In this document: positions 6,203-12,396 of the stretch, piece after piece
How positions within the stretch are numbered: position 1 is the stretch's first letter
Layout of the letters: each line of letters starts with the position of its first letter
NCBI GenBank assembly: GCA_937888775.1
Contig: CALAQT010000548.1
Location: 1-12,396 of the forward strand
Length of the DNA stretch: 12,396 nt
Reading direction: 5' to 3'
Source: an uncultured Actinomycetes bacterium
GTDB taxonomy: Bacteria; Actinomycetota; Thermoleophilia; Solirubrobacterales; Solirubrobacteraceae
Notes under the pieces: model-generated
Database searches by the model: none
Seen by the model: only the letters and a program-made list of their open reading frames with translations
What the model was told of the DNA's origin: nothing
Position numbers and translations under genes: made by a program

Positions 6203-6520
6203 ATGGACTCGACGAACGCGGGTGAGCTTGTACGAGTCGCGACCGGCGGCCCTGAACTCGACGGGATCGTGTTCGCCACGCCGAGCAGCTCCAAGGCCGT
6301 GGTGGCAGTTGTCGATCCGATCCGCGGACCTGTGTTTCGCACGGTCCATCCGAAGGCCTTGACCGAGCGCACCGAGCAACGTCCCGGCGATCGGGCGTTG
6401 CGTCTTCTCATTCGCAGGACTCCTTCGCCCGTCCGCGGTACAGCACGCGGCGGCGAGCGCGGCGCGCACGGACGGCCAGGGCACACGCGCGCGGCCGGGC
6501 ACCGCACGACCGGCAAGTAA
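6203..6520 (+). CDS. Small conserved-looking protein with basic tail (unknown function)
   Basis: The 105-residue product has two parts. Residues 7-55 alternate polar and hydrophobic residues like a small beta barrel ([18 protein letters not shown], then KAVVAVVDP and [14 protein letters not shown]). Residues about 67-105 form an Arg/Gly/His-rich tail ([12 protein letters not shown], then [21 protein letters not shown]) that looks disordered and able to bind nucleic acid. I have the impression of similar unannotated proteins in Solirubrobacterales but cannot name a family. ATG 6203 was chosen over the longer open frame (from 5963), because the upstream part is low-quality sequence overlapping the SDR start and because a TANNNT box sits six bases before this ATG. 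It is monocistronic, and flanked by the divergent SDR and the convergent aminotransferase-like gene. Confidence 0.65.
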   Translation: MDSTNAGELVRVATGGPELDGIVFATPSSSKAVVAVVDPIRGPVFRTVHPKALTERTEQRPGDRALRLLIRRTPSPVRGTARGGERGAHGRPGHTRAAGHRTTGK

Positions 6521-6626
6521 CGCCGCATTCCGAACCTCCGGCCAATCGCGTCGCTGCGGCGTGCCTCCTAGACGGGTTGGCATTTCCTGCTCTGCCGGTC
6601 GCGGGGCGGAAGCTGGGACGGCTGGC

Positions 6627-7658
6627 TCACCCGCCGACGACGTCGAGCACCCGGTCGACATCGCTTTCCTGGTTGTAGACATGCCACGACGTGCGCAGCA
6701 GTCCCCCGCGCACGGCGGCGACTATCCCGGCGCGCTGCAGGCGCTCCGCCGCTCCCGGTAAGTCGGCGCAGACGATCGCGCTGTTACTCGGCGCCAGGCC
6801 GACGCCGGCGCGAAAGCGGTTGGCGAGAGCCACATTGTGGTCATGGATCGCGCCGATCCCAATGCGCTCGATCAGCTCGAGCGACGGCTGCGTACCGACC
6901 CAGGAGAACCACGCCGGCGAGAGATCCAACCGGCGCGCGTCAGAGGCCAGTCGCAGCGGCGGCCCGAAGTAGCTCGCGTGAACGTCCTGGCCCGCATACC
7001 AGCCGGCGCTGTGGGGCACCACGGTCTCCAGCAGACGATCCGAGACGGTGAGGAAGGCGCTCCCGCGCGGGGACATCAGCCATTTGTAGGCGGCGCACAC
7101 GACGGCATCAAACCGGCCGGCCTGCAGCGGTAGCCATCCGAGCGCCTGCGTTGCATCGCACAGCGTGATCGCGCCAACAGCGGCCGCCGCGGACAGCACC
7201 GCCTCGTGGTCGGCGACCTCGCCGGTGCTCATCTGCACCGCGCTGAACGCGACCGCCTCGGCGCCCTGGGCGACGGCGTCCGCCAACCTGGTGGGTGGGA
7301 CGGTGCGAACTTCGAGGCGCGGCTGGACCAGGAGCGGAAACAACGTCGACGTGAACTCGATGTCGGGCACCACCACCCGCGCTCCATCCGGCAGTGCCGT
7401 GACAACCGAGCCGACAAGCTCGGAGACCGTGGAACCCACCGCCACTCGTCCAACCTCCACTCCGACCAGCCGCGCAAAAGCCTCCCGAGCGCCCTCGGTG
7501 CTCTTGCCCCACCCCTCCCAACTCGTATGACCACCGTGCCAGTCGGCGAGTGCGGCCTGCAGCGCTTCCCAACCCGGTCGCGGCGGCAGGCCGTAGCTGG
7601 CCGTATTGCAATACACGCCGGCCGGCTCCCACAACGCGCGGGCCTCGGAGATCCTCAT
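6627..7658 (-). CDS. Class V aminotransferase-fold PLP-dependent enzyme
   Basis: The 343-residue product belongs to the aminotransferase class V/cysteine desulfurase fold. Seen landmarks: YCNTASYGLPP near 16-26, D168-A-T-Q171 (Asp contacting the PLP ring nitrogen), the Schiff-base lysine K192 in AAYKWLMSPRG, and LLRTSWHVYN (320-329) with R322 probably binding a substrate carboxylate. No cysteine is seen in the catalytic loop of NifS/SufS desulfurases, so sulphur transfer is not indicated. Isopenicillin-epimerase-like, kynureninase-like or EgtE-like members share this fold, and the substrate cannot be assigned. The ATG overlaps the TGA of the upstream oxidoreductase (ATGA), so the two are translationally coupled. 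Confidence 0.9.
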   Translation of the reverse strand: MRISEARALWEPAGVYCNTASYGLPPRPGWEALQAALADWHGGHTSWEGWGKSTEGAREAFARLVGVEVGRVAVGSTVSELVGSVVTALPDGARVVVPDIEFTSTLFPLLVQPRLEVRTVPPTRLADAVAQGAEAVAFSAVQMSTGEVADHEAVLSAAAAVGAITLCDATQALGWLPLQAGRFDAVVCAAYKWLMSPRGSAFLTVSDRLLETVVPHSAGWYAGQDVHASYFGPPLRLASDARRLDLSPAWFSWVGTQPSLELIERIGIGAIHDHNVALANRFRAGVGLAPSNSAIVCADLPGAAERLQRAGIVAAVRGGLLRTSWHVYNQESDVDRVLDVVGG

Positions 7659-8149
7659 CGACTCACTGCGTCAGTCCCTCGGCTTGCCGCGCTGTGGGGC
7701 GCGTGACGCGGCTCGAGGATCACGAGCGGAATTTGGCGCTCGGTGCGCTGCTGATAGCTGCCGTAGCCAGCGTAGGTCGCGATCGCCTTGGGCCACAGTC
7801 GCTCTCGCTCGCCCGGCGTGGCGACTCGTGCGTGGACGGCGCGGCGTTCGCGTCCGATCTGCACGGCCGTGTCAGGATTCGCACGCAGGTTGTGATACCA
7901 CGCCGGGTGGTTGGGATGACCGCCCTTGGAGGCCACAATGACGACATCGGCGCCGTCATCGACGTACACCAGCGGCGTCGTGCGCTTGATGGCGCTCTTT
8001 GCGCCGACGTGGTCGAGGAGCAGCATCGGCGGCACCCCAAGGACTCGGTGGCCGATCACCCCATGGGTGGCGCGATAGATCCAAGCGTGAGCGCCGATCA
8101 GGCGACTCAGGACCGGCCACGATCGGTCCGCCAGGGCCATGACATCCAC
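7655..8149 (-). CDS. Ddn-type deazaflavin (F420)-dependent nitroreductase-family protein
   Basis: The 164-residue product matches the Ddn/deazaflavin-dependent nitroreductase family. LLLDHVGAKSAIKRTTPLVYVDDGADVVIVAS near 43-74 (landmarks G49, S51, R55, P58) is followed by KGGHPNHPAWYHNLRANPDTAVQIG near 75-99, the strongest family signature. The C-terminal GYGSYQQRTERQIPLVILEP is also typical. Such proteins form a split beta barrel and use reduced F420 or a related deazaflavin; the substrate is unknown. The first codon is GTG 8149, supported by a TAGGAT box six bases upstream; ATG 8140 is the alternative. It is the first gene of a two-gene operon with the PLP enzyme. Confidence 0.9.
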   Translation of the reverse strand: MDVMALADRSWPVLSRLIGAHAWIYRATHGVIGHRVLGVPPMLLLDHVGAKSAIKRTTPLVYVDDGADVVIVASKGGHPNHPAWYHNLRANPDTAVQIGRERRAVHARVATPGERERLWPKAIATYAGYGSYQQRTERQIPLVILEPRHAPHSAASRGTDAVSR

Positions 8150-8155
8150 GGCGCG

Positions 8156-8161
8156 ATCCTA
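8156..8161 (-). promoter_or_regulatory. Candidate -10 box (TAGGAT) for the Ddn-aminotransferase operon
   Basis: On the minus strand TAGGAT (8161-8156) is followed by six bases and then GTG 8149. No ribosome site precedes the GTG, consistent with a leaderless transcript. A possible TTAGGC lies 16 nt further upstream as a poor -35. Confidence 0.45.
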
Positions 8162-8265
8162 GAGCAGCCAGGACTCGGCCTAAGCGCGGGGCGGATCGTG
8201 CCGAGGACCACGAACGATCAACCATGCGAAAGCCCCTAGGGACCCGCGTTTGAGTTGGGGAGCGA

Positions 8266-9150
8266 TTACTCGGTCAACCCGTGCTCGAGAGCTCCCTTGA
8301 CGCTGGCATCGAGAGCGTTGAGGCGGTAGAGCGCGAGTGCCTCCGGCGAGGCGAACCGTCCGCCGGGGGCGGAGGAGGGACCGTGATGGGCCAGCACGCA
8401 GTGCAGCAGTGACAGCCTGCGCGGCTCGTCCAGCTGTCCGGCGCGTGCCAGGAGGATCTGCTGTCCGATCGCCACATGACCGAGCAACCTCCCCTCGTCG
8501 GTCAGTCCCAGCTCGGCGCCGTAGCTGAACTCGCGCGTGCGACCGAGGTCGTGGGTGATCGAGGCGGTCAGCAGCAGGTCGGAGTCCAGGCGCGGATGTA
8601 GCTGGCAGAACTCATGGGCGAGCGTGGCGACCGCCACGGTGTGCTCCAGCAGGCCGCCGAGGTAGGCGTGGTGCCCGTTGCGCGTGCACGGTGCGCGCCG
8701 CCAGGCCGCTCGCAGCGCCGCATCGGCCAGCAGTCCGTCCAGCAGCGCCCGGTAGCCGGGATCGAACACCTGGCCGGCGAGATGCTCCAGAAAGCCGTCG
8801 AGCTCGTCTAGATCCCGGTAGGCGGATGGCAGGAAGCGGCCGGGGTCCACGCTCTCAGCGGCAACGCGCGCGATCTCTGCCACCTCGAGGACGAGGTCGT
8901 CCCGGAAACGCTCGACCCGGCCTGAGACAGCGACCACGTCACCGCGTTCGAAGCGCCCAGCCAGTTCGTCGGCGTTCTGAAACGCCCGCGCCGTCACGGT
9001 GCCGGTGCGGTCGCGAAGCTCCAGCGCCAGGTACGGCGAGCCGGAGCGCGTCATCAGACGGTCCTTGCGCGTGCACGCGAACACGCCCTTGACCGGCTGG
9101 CCTGCGCGCAGCGAGCTGACCGCGACCATCGTGATATCGGCCGATGACAT
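8266..9150 (-). CDS. YhaM-like OB-fold/HD-domain 3'-5' exoribonuclease family protein
   Basis: The 294-residue product has an N-terminal OB-fold (about 13-95; GSPYLALELRDRTGTVTARAF near 37-57, GDVVAVSGRVERFRDDLVLEV near 70-90) and a C-terminal HD domain: LLEHT with H170, THDLG with H200-D201, GHVAIGQQIL with H225, HH at 255-256, and a late D281 in NALDA. This order matches the YhaM exonuclease family, which trims single-stranded RNA or DNA with a divalent metal. The open frame extends to 9312, but that part runs into the PAC2 gene and shows no homology. ATG 9150 (MSSAD) was chosen; ATG 9129 (MVAVSSLRAG) is about equally likely because the OB-fold begins there. No Shine-Dalgarno sequence is clear for either. 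Divergent from the PAC2 gene. Confidence 0.88.
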   Translation of the reverse strand: MSSADITMVAVSSLRAGQPVKGVFACTRKDRLMTRSGSPYLALELRDRTGTVTARAFQNADELAGRFERGDVVAVSGRVERFRDDLVLEVAEIARVAAESVDPGRFLPSAYRDLDELDGFLEHLAGQVFDPGYRALLDGLLADAALRAAWRRAPCTRNGHHAYLGGLLEHTVAVATLAHEFCQLHPRLDSDLLLTASITHDLGRTREFSYGAELGLTDEGRLLGHVAIGQQILLARAGQLDEPRRLSLLHCVLAHHGPSSAPGGRFASPEALALYRLNALDASVKGALEHGLTE

Positions 9151-9162
9151 GTGGCCATGATG

Positions 9163-9168
9163 TACGGT
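9163..9168 (+). promoter_or_regulatory. Candidate -10 box (TACGGT) for a leaderless PAC2 gene
   Basis: TACGGT fits TANNNT and is followed by seven bases before ATG 9176. No ribosome site is visible. It supports ATG 9176 over the in-frame GTG at 9167, which lies inside the box. Confidence 0.45.
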
Positions 9169-9175
9169 GGTGCGG

Positions 9176-10057
9176 ATGCAGCCGTTGCAATGGGAGCATC
9201 GCCCCGACGGGCTACGAGCCCCGGCTCTGGTGTGCGCGTTCAAGGGTTGGAACGACGCGGCCGACGCCGCCTCCAGCGCAATCACGTTCGTCGGCTCGGC
9301 GCTTGGCGCCAAGCGCTTTGCGACGATCGATCCGGAGGAGTTCTACGACTTCCAGGCCACGCGCCCGCGGGTCAAGCTGGCCGAGGGCGAGGCACGAGAG
9401 ATCGTTTGGCCGGTCGTAGAGCTCTACGAGGCCCGGGTTCCGCGCGCCCCCCGCGACCTGATCCTGCTCTCGGGCACCGAGCCATCGTTTCGCTGGCGCA
9501 CGTTCAGCAGCCTGATCACCGAGCTTGCCGAGGTGCTCGGAACCCAGCTCGTGGTTACGCTCGGAGCGCTGCTGGCCGACGTTCCGCACACCCGGTCGAT
9601 AGCGGTCTCGGCGCTCAGCTCGGACCGTTCGCTGATCGCACGACTGGGGCTGTCGCCCTCGTCCTATGAGGGCCCGACCGGGATCGTGGGCGTCCTGCAT
9701 GCAGCCTGTCAAAACGCCGGCCTGCCTTCGGCGAGCCTGTGGGCGGCGGTCCCGCACTACATCGCCGCGACCCCCAATCCCAAGGCTGCGCTCGCTCTGG
9801 TCCGCAAGCTGGAAGGGCTTGTCGGCGTGGCGGTCGACGCCTCTGAACTTGAACACGCCGCTTCTGACTACGACCGCCAGGTCAACGTCGCGGTGCAGAG
9901 CGATCCAGACGTGCAGGCGTTCGTAGAGAGGCTGGAGCAGGCCGCCGGCATCGAAATGGACGACGAGACCGGCCCCCTGCCGTCGGGCGAGACGATCGCC
10001 CGTGACCTGCAGCGTTTCCTTCGCCAGCGCGGCCCCGAGGGGCCCGGCGCCTCCTAG
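9176..10057 (+). CDS. PAC2 (proteasome assembly chaperone 2-like) family protein
   Basis: The 293-residue product matches the bacterial PAC2 family. It has LRAPALVCAFKGWNDAADAASSAITFV near 13-39 (landmarks F22, G24, W25, N26), a DPEEFYDFQATRPRV block, LILLSGTEPSFRWRTFSS near 95-112, the glycine-rich VVTLGALLADVPHTR near 125-139, YEGPTGIVGVLHAAC near 163-177 and AVPHYIAATPNPKAA near 189-203. The C-terminal VQAFVERLEQAAG is the usual helical tail. Archaeal and eukaryotic relatives assist 20S proteasome assembly, and many actinobacteria with proteasomes carry these proteins, but the bacterial role is not settled and no proteasome genes are in view. Start ATG 9176 follows a TANNNT box; GTG 9167 would add three residues. 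Confidence 0.92.
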   Translation: MQPLQWEHRPDGLRAPALVCAFKGWNDAADAASSAITFVGSALGAKRFATIDPEEFYDFQATRPRVKLAEGEAREIVWPVVELYEARVPRAPRDLILLSGTEPSFRWRTFSSLITELAEVLGTQLVVTLGALLADVPHTRSIAVSALSSDRSLIARLGLSPSSYEGPTGIVGVLHAACQNAGLPSASLWAAVPHYIAATPNPKAALALVRKLEGLVGVAVDASELEHAASDYDRQVNVAVQSDPDVQAFVERLEQAAGIEMDDETGPLPSGETIARDLQRFLRQRGPEGPGAS

Positions 10058-10099
10058 TGCACTGAGCGTCATCCCGGGGTGAGAACCGACCGGCGATCT

Positions 10100-12396
10100 T
10101 CATCGCTCCACGGCCGGACACACCAGTCGGTAGTCGCAGATCGAGCAGGCGGCAAGTGAGGGTGTCGGCTCAAAGCCCTGGGAGAGGATTCCATCGGCCA
10201 CCTCCAGGGCGACCTCACGCACCCAGTCGCCTCGATCACGCTCATCGGAGCTGACCGCCACCTTCTGGTCGTCGAGCAGGTAGTAGTACGCCTGGCGGGA
10301 GGCCTCCAGTCGCCACGCCTCACGGGCGCCCACCGCGTACAGCGAAAGCTGGACGTCCTCGACCAGCTGCGCCGGGCTCTTGGGCCGTCCGGTCTTGTAG
10401 TCGATCAGTTCGTACTCGCCGCTGGGAAGCCGGTCAACGCGGTCGACCCGGCCGCGCAGGAGGTGCGGGCCCAGCTTGAACGTGAACTGGCGCTCAAACC
10501 ACATCGGCTGGGACTCCTGGGACTGAAAGCGCTCGTAGTAGCGGGTCAGGGCGGCCGTGGCCTTCGCCCGTAGTTGACGCTCCTCCTCGGAGTCACCGAA
10601 CCCCCCTCGCCGCCAGCCGGCCTCCAGCAGCCCGAACAGCTCCGGCAGCGTCCTGGAGTCGCCGGCGTGAAATCGCTCCAGAACCTGATGGACGAGGATC
10701 CCGAATCGCTGGTGGAGCGTGGGCTGCTGAGGGATCCTGAAGACGCGGGCGAACTTGTATTTCAGGGGACAGGTTCGATAGGTGTCGATGTCCGAAGCCG
10801 ACAGCACGACCCCGTCACCGCGCTTGGGCAGAAACGGCTCCAGCGATGGCTCGTCACGCGAAGCGATCACCTGGGCGCGCCGGCGCACGTCGCGCTCGGC
10901 GTCGAGCAGGTAGTCGTCGAGCGCCGAGGAAGTGAAGATCTCCCGCTGCTCGGAGGTGACCGCCTGCAGGATTCGTGAATTGATATCGCGCAACGCGTCG
11001 GCGACGCCGTGGCCCTCCGGGCGGGCGATCAGCGCCGCTACCTTGAGCAGCTCCAGGTAGCGCACAACCGCGTGGGAGACGTCCAGGTCGGTGTCAAAGC
11101 GCAGCTCGCCGAGCCGGCCGCCGGCACGCATCGTGCCCTGCAGCAACTCGTCGCGCAGCAGGCGGTAGGTCGCGTGGAGCGTCTCGGCCGGTCCGAACAG
11201 CTCCTCCTCCTTGTCATTCCAACTGCCGTCCACGGCCTCAAGCACCCTTTGCACCAGCGGCGACGGGGCCAGCGCGCCACCACGATCGTCGGCCCGCGGG
11301 TAGCACAGCACGAGCCGGCGGCCGGCGCGGGTCACGGCGACATAGAGCGCCTGGCGCAGTGCGGCGCGGCGGTTGTCCTCGCTGTCGAGCGGCAGCTCCT
11401 CGCGCAGCAGCGCATCGGGAATCGGCTCGGGGGCGGGCAGCGCCAGACCGGCATGGAGTCCGAGCACATAGACGTGATCGCACTCCAGGCCGCCGGCCGC
11501 CGCGAGTGACAGCACCTGTACCGCGTCGGCGCCGTGAAGCTCGGGCTCCTCCTGCTCGCGCAGGCCGAAATCGGCCACTGCCGCAATCGAGCGGGCGAAC
11601 TCACGTGGCGTGGCCTGGGGCGAGCGGCGCACGTAGGCGGAGGCCAGCTCACCGAAGCTGGCCAGCGCCCGCAGCCGCTCCACTACGTCCGCCTGGGCGG
11701 CGAACAGCTGCTGGCGACGCAGTCCGAGCCGGTCGATCAGCCGGTGTACGTAGAGGTCGGGGCGCGTGGTGTCGATCGCCGAGATCCCTGACCGGTACAG
11801 CTTCAGGAACACGCGGATCCGCTCGCGCGCTTCCGGCGGCACTTGGGGTGACTCAAGGGCCGCCGCCAGCGCGGCGACCATGTCGAGCTTGCGCCGGCGC
11901 GCGATCTGCGTGCAGCGCGCGATGTCGACCGAGCGCAGCTCCACCGGTGCTCTAGCCAGCGCCCGGACAACGGCGGTCGCGTCGGAGGGATCGGCTAGCA
12001 GGCGCAGCCAGGCGAGCACGTCGCGAATCTCAGCGCGCTGGAAGAACGCGGCCTCACCGACCAACCGGTGGGCTACGGCTCGCTCCTCAAGCGCCAGCGC
12101 GACTGCCTGTCCCTCTCGCGTGGCGTCCGGGACGAGCACGGCAATCCGACCCGGCGCCACCGACTCGCGTGCGATCAAGCGCTCGATGTCACGCGCAACC
12201 GATTGGGCCTGGGTGCGATCGTTGGCGCAGCGCCACAGCTCGAGCTCACCGCCAAGACCGCCGCCGGGACCGCCCTGGGGACCGTCGCCGGGACTGCCCT
12301 CCGGACCGCCCTCGGGACCGTCGCCCTCGGGACCGTCGCCGGGACCGCCCTCGGGACCGTCGCCCTCGGGACCGTCGCCGGGACCGCCCTCGGGAC
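10100..12396 (-). CDS. UvrD-like helicase C-terminus fused to Cys-containing PD-(D/E)XK nuclease (5' truncated)
   Basis: The frame is open from the stop at 10100 to the window end; the N-terminal ATPase half lies outside. Residue numbers count from the internal TTG at 12178. The helicase C-terminal domain has AFFQRAEIRDVLAWLRLL (45-61), a degenerate motif V (226-233, see findings) and motif VI LYVAVTRAGRRL (278-289). The nuclease has C470, H497 in the GILVHQVLE helix, D579 in GRVDRVD, D593-Y-K595 and QLSLY (610-614), then C678, C681 and C687 in CSICDYRLVC. C470 with the last three cysteines matches the 4Fe-4S arrangement of AddB/AdnB nucleases. Role: end resection or recombination repair, in the AdnAB/AddAB class. 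The TTG is not a start: family sequence (GELELWRCANDRTQAQSVAR) continues upstream, preceded by a Gly/Pro/Glu/Asp repeat. Convergent with the PAC2 gene. Confidence 0.92.
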   Translation of the reverse strand, partial: PEGGPGDGPEGDGPEGGPGDGPEGDGPEGGPEGSPGDGPQGGPGGGLGGELELWRCANDRTQAQSVARDIERLIARESVAPGRIAVLVPDATREGQAVALALEERAVAHRLVGEAAFFQRAEIRDVLAWLRLLADPSDATAVVRALARAPVELRSVDIARCTQIARRRKLDMVAALAAALESPQVPPEARERIRVFLKLYRSGISAIDTTRPDLYVHRLIDRLGLRRQQLFAAQADVVERLRALASFGELASAYVRRSPQATPREFARSIAAVADFGLREQEEPELHGADAVQVLSLAAAGGLECDHVYVLGLHAGLALPAPEPIPDALLREELPLDSEDNRRAALRQALYVAVTRAGRRLVLCYPRADDRGGALAPSPLVQRVLEAVDGSWNDKEEELFGPAETLHATYRLLRDELLQGTMRAGGRLGELRFDTDLDVSHAVVRYLELLKVAALIARPEGHGVADALRDINSRILQAVTSEQREIFTSSALDDYLLDAERDVRRRAQVIASRDEPSLEPFLPKRGDGVVLSASDIDTYRTCPLKYKFARVFRIPQQPTLHQRFGILVHQVLERFHAGDSRTLPELFGLLEAGWRRGGFGDSEEERQLRAKATAALTRYYERFQSQESQPMWFERQFTFKLGPHLLRGRVDRVDRLPSGEYELIDYKTGRPKSPAQLVEDVQLSLYAVGAREAWRLEASRQAYYYLLDDQKVAVSSDERDRGDWVREVALEVADGILSQGFEPTPSLAACSICDYRLVCPAVER
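12257..12396 (-). repeat. In-frame Gly/Pro/Glu/Asp-rich coding repeat (39-bp units)
   Basis: Two identical 39-bp units occupy 12314-12352 and 12353-12391, and related shorter units (12-15 bp) fill 12257-12313. The spacing is always a multiple of 3. On the minus strand each 39-bp unit encodes EGGPGDGPEGDGP, giving a collagen-like, acidic, probably disordered segment directly before the second helicase domain. It reaches the window edge, so total length is unknown. Confidence 0.92.

Noticed and set aside
6004..6528. Long upstream extension of the SDR frame on the minus strand
   Set aside because: The SDR fold begins at 6003, GGAG sits seven bases before that ATG, and the extension is Arg/Pro/Ser-rich and antisense to the small gene at 6203.
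8162..8265. Possible RNA gene or terminator in the gap after the YhaM-like gene
   Set aside because: I found no cloverleaf, no long stem and no T-run; only a short CCCC...GGGG pairing.
9151..9312. N-terminal extension of the YhaM-like frame
   Set aside because: It is antisense to the start of PAC2 and lacks any OB-fold similarity; a high-GC open-frame artefact.
10031..10044. GGCCC/GGGCC hairpin at the end of PAC2 as a terminator
   Set aside because: It has only five pairs, lies inside coding sequence, lacks a T-run, and is expected from Gly-Pro codons in GC-rich DNA.
10574..11509. Plus-strand open frames opposite the helicase-nuclease
   Set aside because: They mirror the minus-strand gene and carry no domain signature, while the minus strand shows clear nuclease and helicase motifs.
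12176..12178. TTG as the start of the helicase-nuclease
   Set aside because: The frame continues upstream with family-typical helicase sequence, so the TTG is an internal Leu codon.

Overview
The window is high-GC DNA that reads like a chromosomal segment from an actinobacterium, most likely Solirubrobacterales/Thermoleophilia. The reasons are a UvrD-like helicase fused to a Cys-containing PD-(D/E)XK nuclease of the type I associate with that group, a PAC2 protein, a Ddn-type (F420-dependent) oxidoreductase, a SigF-like promoter, and several genes that appear to start leaderless behind a TANNNT box. The taxonomic call is inference from protein recall. Both ends of the window are short tandem repeats, so it may be a contig that broke at repeats.

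Layout. 1-84: three 28-bp repeats. 147-748: SigF/SigB-like promoter and a Lys/Arg/Ala-rich, nucleoid-protein-like gene (+), closed by a strong hairpin. 827-1663: ArsR-family repressor and SRPBCC/AHSA1 protein (operon, -) with a promoter whose -10 box lies inside a palindromic operator. 1717-2637: DUF5996-like protein (+). 2823-3509: TetR/AefR-type repressor (-), divergent across a perfect 15-bp palindrome from 3592-4027, a RibD-C/dihydrofolate-reductase-like gene broken by an internal deletion and frameshift (+). 4117-5025: class A beta-lactamase-like serine hydrolase (+). 5236-6003: short-chain dehydrogenase (-). 6203-6520: small unknown basic-tailed protein (+). 6627-8149: Ddn-type oxidoreductase and class V aminotransferase-fold enzyme (operon with 4-nt overlap, -). 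8266-9150: YhaM-like OB-fold/HD exonuclease (-), divergent from 9176-10057, a PAC2 protein (+). 10100 to the end: C-terminal part of a helicase-nuclease (-), entering the window through an in-frame Gly/Pro/Glu/Asp-rich repeat.

There is no obvious defence island, prophage, CRISPR array, IS element or RNA gene. The genes are mostly housekeeping, stress or small accessory modules. The signals most worth a second look are the helicase with a degenerate motif V and a collagen-like insert, the repeated TANNNT-N6-8-start arrangement (five genes), the SigF-type promoter of the basic protein, the operators of the two repressors, the decayed RibD-like gene still sitting behind an intact operator, and the small conserved-looking orphan at 6203. 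No stretch longer than 300 bases lacks a gene.
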